A DNA stretch of 64,000 bases from Pogostemon cablin (Eukaryota; Streptophyta; Magnoliopsida; Lamiales; Lamiaceae): positions 15,744,602 through 15,808,601 of the forward strand of contig CM042996.1 in NCBI GenBank assembly GCA_023678885.1, given 5' to 3'. Below the pieces are notes generated by a model. The model was not told the DNA's origin and did no database searches. It saw only the letters and a program-made list of their open reading frames with translations. This document shows positions 46,900 through 58,530 of this stretch, piece by piece. The position numbers and the translations under genes are program-made. The stretch's first letter is position 1, and every line of letters starts with the position of its first letter.

Positions 46900-47640
46900 T
46901 TGATTTGATCTCATGTGCAGGTTCGATCATTCTCTGAGGTATTATTATTCTTTTTTATTTTTTGTTATCTTTTTTTTCTCTTCATTTTTTGATTTATTTA
47001 TGATTTTATAAACCCTATTTATATAATTTAATTTATTTTATCTTTTATACTTTTATTTGATTTTATTTTTATGTTCAATCATTCTCATATTTGATCTTAT
47101 GTGCAAGTTCAATCATTCTCATTTGAAGTATCATTCTTCTTTTTTAATTTTTGTTATCTTATTTTCGTTTATCTACGATTTTTGTATTTTCTTTATAATT
47201 CTATAAACCTTATTTATATACTTTAATTTATTTTATCTTTTACACTTTTATTTGATCTTATTTTCAGGTTCAATCATCATTCTTCTTTTCTATTTTTCGT
47301 TTATCTTAAAATTTATGTATTTTTCTTCGTTTTTTGTATATTCTTTATATTCTATAAACCCTGTTTTATAATTTTTTTTAATCTTATTGATTATAAAATC
47401 TATTTTTATACTTTAATTTATTTTACCTTTTATCTTTTTATTTGATCTTATTTTCAGATTTAATTATTCTCCTTTGAGGTATCATTTTTTTTCCCGTTTA
47501 TCTTATGATTTATGGTTTTTCTTCGTTTTAATTGTTTTCTTTATATTTTATAAAATCTATGTTTATATATTTTTTTAACCTTATTGTTCTTATTTTTATT
47601 TAATCTTATTTGTAGCTTCAATCATATTAAAAAAAAAAGT
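46900..47640 (+). repeat. Diverged tandem repeats of about 190 bp
   Basis: Units carry GTTCAATCATTCTC, TTTTGTTATCTT, TCTATAAACC and CTTTAATTTATTTTATC in the same order. Confidence 0.6.
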
Positions 47641-48309
47641 CACCATGAGTGATGAATTTGGACAATCTAAAATTAATTTCAGAAATTTTAGAATTGAAGA
47701 TTTAAAGCAATTATATTTTCATTAGGATCGTCTTTATAAATATTCTTTTTATTAAATTTTTAGGATTAATATATGAAATTTATTTTCAAAATTTTGTGAT
47801 TTATTTTATTTTTTCTATCAATTTTATTTTCATTAGAATCGTCTCCATAAATATTATTTTAATATTTATTATTTATTATATTAAATGATATTTTATATTT
47901 TATTTTATCCATATGTTATTATTCAATTAAAAATAAAATATAAATTATAGTATACTATATCTTTCTTAAAAAAGAGTAATTGAGTTTTACAGAGAGAGTA
48001 TATCTATTTTTTAAAAATAAATAGATATCAATTAAAATAAAAAATTAATATAATTAATATTAGAAAGTTAATATATACTCTATTTATCTTAAATATCGAA
48101 TCAATTTTAATGTTATAAAAAATAAGCATATAAACAATGCGATTTAATTGATAAATATAAAATTATATTATGTTATAAAAAATATATTTATATAAATAAA
48201 TAATTATATATATATATATAATGGTTAAAATAAAAAAATATATAAAAGTATATATAATTGTAATACACTTTAATTCTTTTCGTGCAACGCACGGATGAGT
48301 AATATCTAA

Positions 48310-48661
48310 TTAATTCTAATAATGGATGAAAAGTGGTAATCATTAAATTATATTATAATTTTAATTTATTAATAATTTGTAGTATCATGAAAAATATTAA
48401 TATTTTAAATAAAAATTATAAATAATTAACAAAATGTCTTTAATAAAATTACAAATAATTAATAAAAATGAATAAAATGGTTTTGCTGTAACCATGCATC
48501 TTATTACATGAGATTCGCACATTGATTTTTTTATACTCAAATTGGGCAAATTAAATGTCCAAAATATGCATATTTAAATTCATTCCAAATAAATTACTAG
48601 CCATCAAATTACCGTTTTATATATATATTGACTGCATTAAAACTAAGTGACAGTATTTTAT
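48310..48661. other. AT-rich intergenic stretch
   Basis: Nothing recognised. Confidence 0.45.
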
Positions 48662-48952
48662 AAGACAAATATCTTGTGAGACGCTATTTATGTGAGACCG
48701 TTTGTGAGACGTGTCAAAATATATGTCTATTATATAGATAAAGTATATTTAATGGTTGTTAAAGTATGTTTTGTAAAATATGATGAATAATGAATTAAAG
48801 TATGATTTTAGGATGTTATAATATGATCCATTATTGATATACTTTGACTACAAATAAGCATACTTTAGCTATATGATAAGCATACTTTAATAATGAGTCA
48901 ACCCGTCTCACAATCGTCTAACAAAAACCCGTCTCACAAGAGAGTCTCTCAT
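48662..48952. mobile_element. GAGACG-ended MITE, family E copy 3
   Basis: Left end TCTTGTGAGACGCTATTTAT, right end CCCGTCTCACAAGAGAGTC; uninterrupted, 291 bp. Confidence 0.75.
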
Positions 48953-49075
48953 TTTATAATCCCGATTTATTATTATTTTATCATGTAAAATTATTTTTTA
49001 ATATATAAAAAAATATTTTTCATTTATTCCTGTTCCATTTATTTTTCTTACTTTATCAATCAATCAATCAATCAA

Positions 49076-51106
49076 TCTATCTAATAAACACACTTTAAAA
49101 GTAAAAATTGAACCAATTTTTAATCTATACCATTGACTTTGATTACTAAACATTTTTTTATATCTTATTTAATTTAAAATGATACCTTATTTAAAATGAT
49201 TCTTTATATGTGTGCTTAATATTATTTTTTTATTAAATATAATACATACTAATTTTAATTATTTCAAATTATTATGTTAATATTTGAATTAATTTTTACA
49301 AATTATGTTAATTGTTCCTAAACAATTTGAATTAATTTTGAATTAATGATTCCTTATATGTGTGCTTAATATTATTCTTTTCATTAAATATAATATATAA
49401 CTACTACTAATTTTAATTATTTCAAATTATTATGTTAATATTTGAATTAATTTTTTCAAATTATGTTAATTATTCCTAAATAATTTGAATTAATTTTTAA
49501 TTATATGGTTTAGGGTTTAGGATAATATTATTTAATTATTATAATAACTTATAAAATTAGTGTTTAGGTCATATTTTTGTAATAGAATTTTATTATATTT
49601 ATTTTATATTTAATCAGTAATAGTATAAATTCAATTAAAATATTAATTTTAATCAATAAAAAATACTTTAAAAATAGTATTAAATGAGTATGAATAATTT
49701 ACGAGTATTTTTTGATGTGCTGGTATTCGATCCATAGACCGACTAATTCGGGGGATGGTTTGAGAAATTAACCATTGGTTTGATTACAACTAATTTATGA
49801 GAAATATATATAAAAGGTTATAGGAAGCTCTCTTATAATATAATTAAATTAAATGCCTATAATCAAATTATGCCTAGGTTTAAATATAGTTTTTAGGAGA
49901 TTTATAAAAATGTATGAGAGAAGGTTTTCATTTTTCAAAAATATAATAACAATTTTAAGTGAACGATCTATTAACTTTTTATTATTTCAATTTATGAATA
50001 GAATCTGTGTAAAAAGATTTTCTTATAAAAATGAAACCAAGAAATAAATATATTACCTGTGAGTAATTCTTTCATCGGTCATAATATCAATTCGTTTCAC
50101 CCTTAGGTAAACATTAACCAAGCATATGAGATGCAATACAATAATAAGTTTGGGATGATATTCTCATGAATTTTTTAAATTGGATATGTCCGATCACGGA
50201 TGGTGAACATTTAAATGGATACGAATTACGGGTACTCCTAACATCGATATTGATTATCTCTAATAATTATATTTCCTGCTACCCTGTTTTACCCTAAGCA
50301 TATTGATAAATAATTTTGGAGTTGTTACAAATATAGTAATAAATTTTTAAACGGCGCAGATCCGGATATGAGCGGTTGATATTTAAATTAATATGGTATG
50401 ATACCTTTAAATAAGTATGGATACCTAAATAAGGATTAATAAATATACAACTACCTAATATGATATTACATAAAAATGGATATTATATGTAGTGGTATAA
50501 CTTTAGAATATTTTTTGATAAACATGTTTGAGACGTGTACGAGTATCAACCAGTGGTTTGGGGCATATTGTACCCCGATTATTTAATATTTATCAGCAGT
50601 GAAATGAAGACTTTACCCCTGTGATTTATGGTATACTTTTTCCCAATGAATTAGGGCATAATGTCCCCCAAGGGTTTAATATTTATCGGCAGGGTTTAGT
50701 ATTTGTTCCAATTGTAACATTATGACTTGGTCCATGTGGTTTATGGTATACTATTATCCAGTAGTTTAGGGCATACTGTGCCCCGAGGGTTTACCATTTA
50801 TCGTAGGGAATAGTGTTTGTTCAAAGGGTGAAATTAAGATTTTACCCAAATGATTTTTGGTATACTGTACCCCAAGAGTATACATAGCATGTATTATGGA
50901 GAGAGTATATTATAAAAAAAATTAAGGTATATTTTTTGTTAAGAACTATTTATTTGACAAAATCCCTGATCATGCATCACACGATACTATTTTTTTGGTA
51001 TTATTACTACTGTATGAGACGACATTACTAAGTTTCTCCTTAGGGTAGACATATAATGTTTTATCTAAAAGACATGATTTAGATTTCTCACCGGTTCAAA
51101 CGCTAG
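49076..51106 (+). mobile_element. Helitron-like element H2, 2.0 kb, terminal hairpin lost
   Basis: 5' end TCTATCTAATAAACAC after an A; the next 100 bp match H1 (AATTGAACCAATTTTTAATC). The 3' end GGTTCAAACGCTAG before a T matches H1 after its hairpin, but the stem is deleted. The interior includes the GATATTGAT repeat family and the third TTTAGGG-type array (50555-50895). Confidence 0.65.
50555..50895 (+). repeat. Third tandem array of GTTTAGGGCATA/TGGTATAC type
   Basis: Units of GGTATACTGTACCCC and AGGGTTTA; related to 9480-9960. Confidence 0.65.
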
Positions 51107-51489
51107 TCTATCATAATAGTTCAAAATTTTACAAGTAGTATTTTTCATTTAAAATAAAATAGTTCATCAGCTATCATATAATTAATTAATTCTCCCGCTC
51201 CATTTATTTTTCTTACTTTATTAAATTTTTCCTTACTTTATTATTATTTTTTTGTAATATTAATTTAATATTTTTAAGAGGTCACAAAAGTTATTTGAGA
51301 AATCCACGAAACCAGTTTACGTGTCAATTTCTAATGCTTTTCAATTTTTATTTTTATTTTTTTATTATTATTTTTGTTATTATTATTGAGACAGTTTTGA
51401 GTATTTGAAGATTATTATTATTATTATTATTATTTTCAAAATTTCCCTCGTGATAGAAAATATTAATTAATGTAAAATAAGAGATAATT

Positions 51490-51755
51490 GGCAAAAACTA
51501 GTGTGCACCTGGGCGCACGGGGCACACTCCGTGCGCCTTTAGAATTTCGTATTAAATTGTATACCCTTTAGTATAAAGATGTGTACCCTTTATTTTTTGA
51601 AAAAAATAAAAAAATATTAATGAAAAGTGTATACCTTTTAGAACAAAATGATGTAACCTTATTAATTAAAGTGTATACTCTTTAGAACAAATAATGTATC
51701 CTTATCCATAATACTAAATTCTAAAAGTGCACGGTGTGCCCCTAATGCACAAGAG
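51490..51755. mobile_element. MITE family C, copy 2
   Basis: Starts GGCAAAAACTAGTGTGCACC and ends GTGCACGGTGTGCCCC then TAATGCACAAG; GC-rich ends, AT-rich middle. Confidence 0.6.
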
Positions 51756-52240
51756 CCTCACTCGAGATAATTTGAGAGAGTGCATTAATTTAAGAGAATA
51801 TAATTTACTAAAAGTTGGTAGGTTAAAGATTGACAGGGTTTATTAGTGTGTAGGGATATTTTTAAATTTTAGATATGAATTTGAAAACTCAAACCTATAA
51901 TATTAAACCCAAAATAATCGTGTACGTATTTTTTTATTATATTTTTTTAAAATAATATTTACTATTTTTTAGAATGATGCATTATTATTTTTCAAAATTA
52001 CAATTCATACTTATCTAAATAGAGTGTAAAATTTGAAGACATAGTAAGTTTGAACAATTCATTATCATAATAATTTGAGATAATTTATCATTTAAATGAG
52101 TAAAATATAATATTGAAATTGAAGTACATGTTTTTCAGAATTATCTTTGGGTTAGAAACTTTTGTATCGTGTCTCTCATTTATGTTAATTACTCAATGTC
52201 AAATTCACAACAAACTCTTGAAGGATAGATGGATAAGGTT
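51756..52240. other. AT-rich intergenic stretch
   Basis: Nothing recognised. Confidence 0.45.
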
Positions 52241-53165
52241 GGACAACAAAATAATTAAAAATAAATAAAAATTGGGATGCAAGCTACAATCCTTTGGTGT
52301 ATTAGATATGCTCATACTTTACTCATTTTTAGAATAAGATACTCGAAGTCGAACACCTCATTTTGATGGGGTTGTCACAATTAGAGGATTTCTGGAAGGC
52401 ACAATCATCATCCTTTGGTGGGAGTTCGTCTCAAACTTCTTGACATTGGAGGCCACGGGCCCACGGTACCTATGATAGGAATTCTATATATAAAACAGTC
52501 GTTTCAATTGTTCAGGGTATAGGAACTGGTACTGGTGGGGTAATTCAAAATTCAAATAGACAAGTCAATTGGTGCTTCACCGAATATTAAGAGTCAGTTT
52601 CTTATGTTGATATTGCTGAGGTCTTAGCAATATATCATGGAATTCAAATAACACGAAAACAAAACAACAGACACATCATTCTTTAGGTTGACTTGCTTAT
52701 CCTCTACTATGCCTTGATCAAATCAAAGAATGATCTATCTTACTTTGGTTCTATAGTTGAAGACAGGGATGAATTCAAAACTCTAAAATTGAGTATACAA
52801 TATATAATATTACAATTTTATAGTAGAAAATACAATTTTATAGTAGAAAATAGGGGTACAAAATACAACTAATTTATAAAAAAAAAAAAATCCAAATAAA
52901 ATGGGGACAATTTTGTTAATTTGTGGCTACAATTGTACCCCTTACTCCAAGCTAAATCCGCCCTTGGTTGAAGACTTTCTAGTTTTATCCCCCTCTTTTG
53001 AAGACTTCTCTTTCAGTTGGGATTGTCGTTCGATGGACATTTTTGTCCACAAGTTAGCCAAGTTACTCTAATGTTAGTATTCCTCTATCTATTCTCTTAT
53101 ATATAAACATTGTCCCTTCTGTGTGAATGATCAATCTTACTTTTGCTTTCAAAAAAATTATTTAA
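52240..53165 (+). pseudogene. LINE RNase H remnant, split by a MITE
   Basis: Plus-strand frames show an RNase H-like sequence: GTGGVIQNSNRQVNWCF (52535), then IAEVLAIYHGIQ and HIIL-VDLLILYYALIKSK, interrupted at 52765-52966, then resuming with a SFEDFSFSW stretch and DIFVHKLAKL near 53040. Several stops. An upstream part (52260-52500) is probably the same LINE. Confidence 0.7.
52765..52966. mobile_element. MULE-like MITE inserted in the LINE remnant
   Basis: 202 bp with perfect 9-bp target duplication GTTGAAGAC (52756-52764, 52967-52975). Ends AGGGATGAATTC and GCTAAATCCGCCCTTG, an imperfect inverted repeat. Confidence 0.8.
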
Positions 53166-53654
53166 TCATTATAAACTTATTAATTAACTTTAAAATATTT
53201 TCAAAATTATTATTTTTATATTTTATCAAATGATGCATATATTTATATTTTATTGTATTTTTGTTTTTTTAAAATTTGTTTAAATTAAAAAAACATATTA
53301 ATTTAATTTAATGAGAGAATATGGACTTAAAAATAACGTGTATATATTATGGACGAAAGAAAAATGAGAGAGTGGACTTAAAAATGATAGAAATATGAAA
53401 AGAATAGACGATACAATGTCTCCATTGATTATTGTAAATTACAGGAAACAAGAGAACTTAATAATTAATCAAATCAACCACAAAAATTACAACGACAATA
53501 CAAGTTACAATTAACCACTAAGTAATTAAACAAATATAGACTAATCAAATGAGATTGCGCTACACAGTTTAACCGTATCCGAATTAATCAACTAATTAAC
53601 GGTCAAATTAATTTATAACCAAATAATTAATCTCTCTGTTAATAATTAATTTAA
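53166..53654. other. 3' flank of the WRKY55-like gene
   Basis: AT-rich; contains the presumed 3' UTR on the minus strand. No other feature seen. Confidence 0.4.
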
Positions 53655-56600
53655 TTAATTGCCTTTCTTCACCTCGGAATCCCACTTGTCATCCATTGTA
53701 GGGAATATGAGATCCATGCTATTGCTGCTGCTACTGCCGGAGTTGAACATGGCGTCGGCCATGCCCACCACCGGCAGTTGATAGTCCGGGTATCTAGCGA
53801 CGGAGCTGGGGCCAGCTCCGCTGCTAGTCCCGGCAGTCATGCCGGTGGTTGTGACGGCGGCAAGATCGTGTAAGAGTTGCATGGAGAGCCACTGATCAGG
53901 GTTGGGGAGTGAGGAGGGGATGGGGAGTGGTGGGTGGTGCAGGGTGGTGGTTGGAGGGAGAGGGGCGGGTTCCGGCGGTGGCATGGCGGAAGGGGCGGTG
54001 GAGGACATGTGGCAAGTGTGGGTCCCACGATAGGTGACCTCAAAAGTTAAGGGATCGTCTTCCAATCGTTGGACTTGCTTCTTAGCAGGGCATTGGTAGA
54101 ATTTTTGGTGGGTACACCTATAATAAGCCCTGATAATCCAATTCATCACAAAATTAATTTAGTTATATATATATACACTCCAATTCTAAGTAAAAATAGT
54201 TTATCTCTCTCTCCGTTTCTGAAAAATCGACACATTTACCTTACGTAAATAGGTCAATTTTTATTTTTGGAGTAATTTTCGTTAAACGAATAAGGAGTGA
54301 TTATATTTATAATGAAAAGTGATATTCAATTGATGAAAAGTAATAATGGTAGTGTGAATTATTTTATGAATAATTTTTAATATAAATGAAAAGTGATAAT
54401 ATTTTAAAAAAAATGATAACATTTTTAATAAAAAATAATACTTAATTACGAAATCGTAAAATTGTCTCAACGTGAAACGATCTCACACAAGTTTGCCTCA
54501 ATATAAAAGGATTTTCACAAATAAATATTAAATATTAAAAGCAACTCTTGTATGAAATCGTTCAACAATATGGCTGTTTTTATTTTATTTTTATTAAAAT
54601 TAGTTATCAATTTTTAATAAAAATATTATATTTTTTTTATCTATACTATTTTTTTTATCAATTAGATATTAGTTTTTATTAAAATATTAACACTTCTTAT
54701 TATTCATTTAAGAAATGGGTTTTGTTACACAATCTCATATTTTGTCCTGAGAGTAAAGATATTAATAAACATTATTATGGAATACAATATTGATACATGA
54801 AAATTTAATCTTGAAACGAATTTTTTTATAGTATTATGCTATAATATAGAAATAAAATTTTAAAAAAGATGAAATCGTGGAAATTAATTTAAAATTTAAA
54901 TAAAAAATTTTGCATAGCACACCTAAAAAGCTTAAAGAAGATGGACATCTCAAACGCTTTATGTCCATCCTTAAATTGGTCATAGATTTAAGAAAGACTT
55001 TTCTTTTTATTTTCTTAAATTTTTAATTTACTTAAAAAAGAAAAAGGGTGAGATTTCAAACTCGTGCTTTTGAAAAGTTCTTATTCGAATGTTGCTTCCT
55101 ACACATGTACTTCCTCTATCTGCTCAAATAGATGAATATATTATAACTTTTGTGAGAGCTTTATTCAGTTAAACAATGTAGTTTGATCGGGACAAAAGGA
55201 GTACATATATATTTATGATTTAAGACAAAGTATTATGTTGGAGCCATATATACTTTGCCACGTGCCCTCAAGTAATTATTGCTTATTAAATTAAGTTATT
55301 ATGAGAGTATGAGTTTTCTACTCTGATTAATCTTGCATTTTAAATTATTATGCTCCCTCTGTTTTTCCATATGATATCACTTAATTTTTTTTTTAACGTA
55401 GATTAAATTATATAATAATTTTATATATAATAAAATTATATAATAATTTTATATATAATAAAAAAATAATACCCGATAAACCGGAGACCCAAAATACAAA
55501 ATATAGTATCCTTTCGATCGGTTAGAAGAAGTAATATGTTTGATAATTTATGGTATTTATATAAAAACAATGAAAGTATAAAATATAATACAACTTTGAA
55601 AATGAAAATTGAACAGCAATAGCTAAACTTTCATTTTCTATATGATTCAACTAGTCAAATATACTTTTTAATTGGAGGAATATTCAATGATTACCCAGCT
55701 TTTAACTCTTTCATCACAGTTTGTGATTGGAAAGAAATAGTTTAATTTGGTTTTTTATATATATATTTAAAAAAATGATTAAGAGTGGAAAGTGTTTACA
55801 AAATTATATAAATAAAGTGGTGGAGTTTTTAGTAGAATATTTGTAAGTATAAAATCTGCTTTTAAATTTTAAGTGAGTGATTATTTTAAATAAAAATTAA
55901 TTCATTTAAAATACATCAATCTATTTTATAAAGGTTACTTGGTGGTATGAAACTGTTCTATTACAAAATTATTATACATTCTTATATACTTCATGTTATA
56001 CTATTTCATTCATAATGTTTAATGATCTTTAATTAGGTTATCATTATAATTCTTATAACTTTATTGAATTTTCACACTGTATTATTTTAGTTTTGTAATT
56101 CATGCATTATGGAGTAATATATTTTCACCCTTGGGTTAAAGGCAAAAACTTGTGTGAGATTCTCACATAAGCCCTTACAGCCCTTACATAAGACGGATAA
56201 AAGGTTCATGAAATGTTATCATGAATTTTTATTTACACTATAAATTATTCATGAAATAATTTATTACACCATTATAATTTTTTATTGATTGAGTATCACT
56301 TTTCGTTAATGATATTATTACTTTTTATCCATCTCACGTAAGAATTTAGGTGAGACAGTCTCACACAAAACCTTCTCTATTGTTAAAGTGTGGTTGGTTC
56401 ATAAATTTAATATATATTATATATTATGGAGTAAATAAAATTATAGATGTATTATAAATATTAATGTGTGTACTGAGTATAATTTCTTAGGATCGAGTTG
56501 AAAGTGAGGTAATAATTAATTAGGAATATAATATTTTATAAATGCCCCCTTGAAATGTTTTTTGTGCTCCACGACTTATGAAAGCTTTTTCAATGCAAGA

Positions 56601-58447
56601 AGGCGATCTCACTAACCAAGAAAACGGTGACGTTTTCAGACACCTTTACACTTTCAATAGTCAAGAATGGACCATCTTTGAAGTTTGAATCATCACAAAA
56701 TCTTGAGTTACTATCACAATTCAATGATATCATTTTCTAACTAAAGTAAATAACAATTCCAATTTAAAACAAAAAGAAATTAAGCATAGAGTAAGAATAT
56801 TTTTAATTATTATTTATTTGTGATAATTGATTCCTAACTCAATGATATATAGTAGTATTTTATGACTTTGTGATGCGCATCATGACATTTTATCTATAAA
56901 AAATCCATCAATTATATGATATGTTTGATAGTACTTTTCGATTTATTAGACATCTCCTAAAGTCTCTTTAAATGATAAATTATCTATAATTTAAAAAGTG
57001 AAGCAATAAAAATTACCTCTAACAACCTTTTTAAATTAACAAAAAGTTTTACATAATCATTTGGCTCTTCAAATTTAGAGAACCATTACAACTCTTTAAA
57101 ATTAAATGTGTTCAATATTTCATTAGTTCCAACACTCATTTTTCTTGAAATTTACATTAAAATATTTATTATTTTATATATTTAATAAAATAAATTATTA
57201 GAAAACACAAAATAAAAGAAAAATAAATATTATAATAAATAAGCATTGGAAAGATAACAAATTAAATAAAATATAAAGAGAGTATTGGAGAAGATTGAAA
57301 AAATGATTATCAATATTTTAGATACTCTTTATACTATGTAAACTCTCAAAATTATAAAGAGGCTATTGGGGATGCTCTTTCAATTTTTAATTAGGTAATA
57401 ATACTTTTAATTATACATTAATTGTAAAAACTTAACTTATATGTACATGCCAATACTTTTAGAGAGTATTAATGTGCAACTGATTGTATGGTGCATGTTC
57501 CCTTCTTGGAAATATTACTTTTTAAAAAATATTTATAGTTGTTATCTCGAAAGAATTCATACAACTAAATTATATTAAAGAATTAGAGTAACTGTTCATT
57601 TTACAGCACTTCATTAAATTAAAGAATTTACACGGTTAATACAACTAATTGTACAAAAGTATTAGTCATATATTTTTTTATTAATACCTTTCTATAGTTA
57701 CACAAATGCAAGATCAAATTCGATCGCAAACGGTGTGATTTGTATTCATTCATATCGTAATTATAGATTTTATGTCTTAGTGTAAATTTTAGTATGATCA
57801 TACGAAATACACTTAATTAATGAAATACTAAAAATTATTATCATGGTGAAAATCTGTTAATACCTCGATTTTAGTTTCAAATATTTTTAATTATGTATGC
57901 AGAGGTAGCTAGCACATGTGATCTTCCGTAATATTTCCACCTGAACACCATTTATATTTGCATGGCAATAACGATTTATAACATAAGAAAAGTGTGTACT
58001 TTTTAAAAGAAATAAATTAAAAGTAAGTAATTAAATTTTGAGTGATTATTGCATGGAGTGGAATATTTCATGTATTACCGTATTAATTAAAAGGGTTAAT
58101 TGCAAAAAAACCACGAAGTTTACTGCTATTGCAAATTAATTTCCATTTTGGAGAAATTGTAAAAAAAAACCACAACCTTTAAGTATTATTGCAAAATAAA
58201 CCCAATTTGTGACTAAAAGAAGGATTTTTTGGGTTTTTTTTCAACAATACTTAAAAGTGGTGATATTTTTTTGCAATTTCTCAAAAGTGAGAATTAATTT
58301 GTAATTGGTGTAAAGTTCGTGATTTTTTTTACAATTAACCTTAATTAAAGCAGTACTGTTACTATTATTTTATTTTTATGTATGATTATTATTACCCATA
58401 ACATAAAATAGAAATTTAACCTATCCTTTTAGGAGTAATAATTAGTG

Positions 58448-58530
<83 letters not shown>

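Larger units (their letters stand above)
45850..48309 (+). mobile_element. Probable Helitron-like element H3
   Basis: 3' end has hairpin CGTGC-AAC-GCACG (48281-48293) and CTAA (48306-48309) before a T. The 5' boundary is guessed from the ATATAAAAGCAAACTTAAAT phrase near 45855, which resembles plant Helitron starts. The interior has tandem repeats at 45925-46470 (AATTTTAATCTTGACCGTCC) and 46900-47640 (TTCAATCATTCTC). No coding genes. Confidence 0.45.

Noticed and set aside
54130..54149. Methionines before WRKY55-like exon 3 as a separate short WRKY gene
   Set aside because: They lie in intron 2; the WRKYGQK half is encoded at 59269-59138 and joins in phase.
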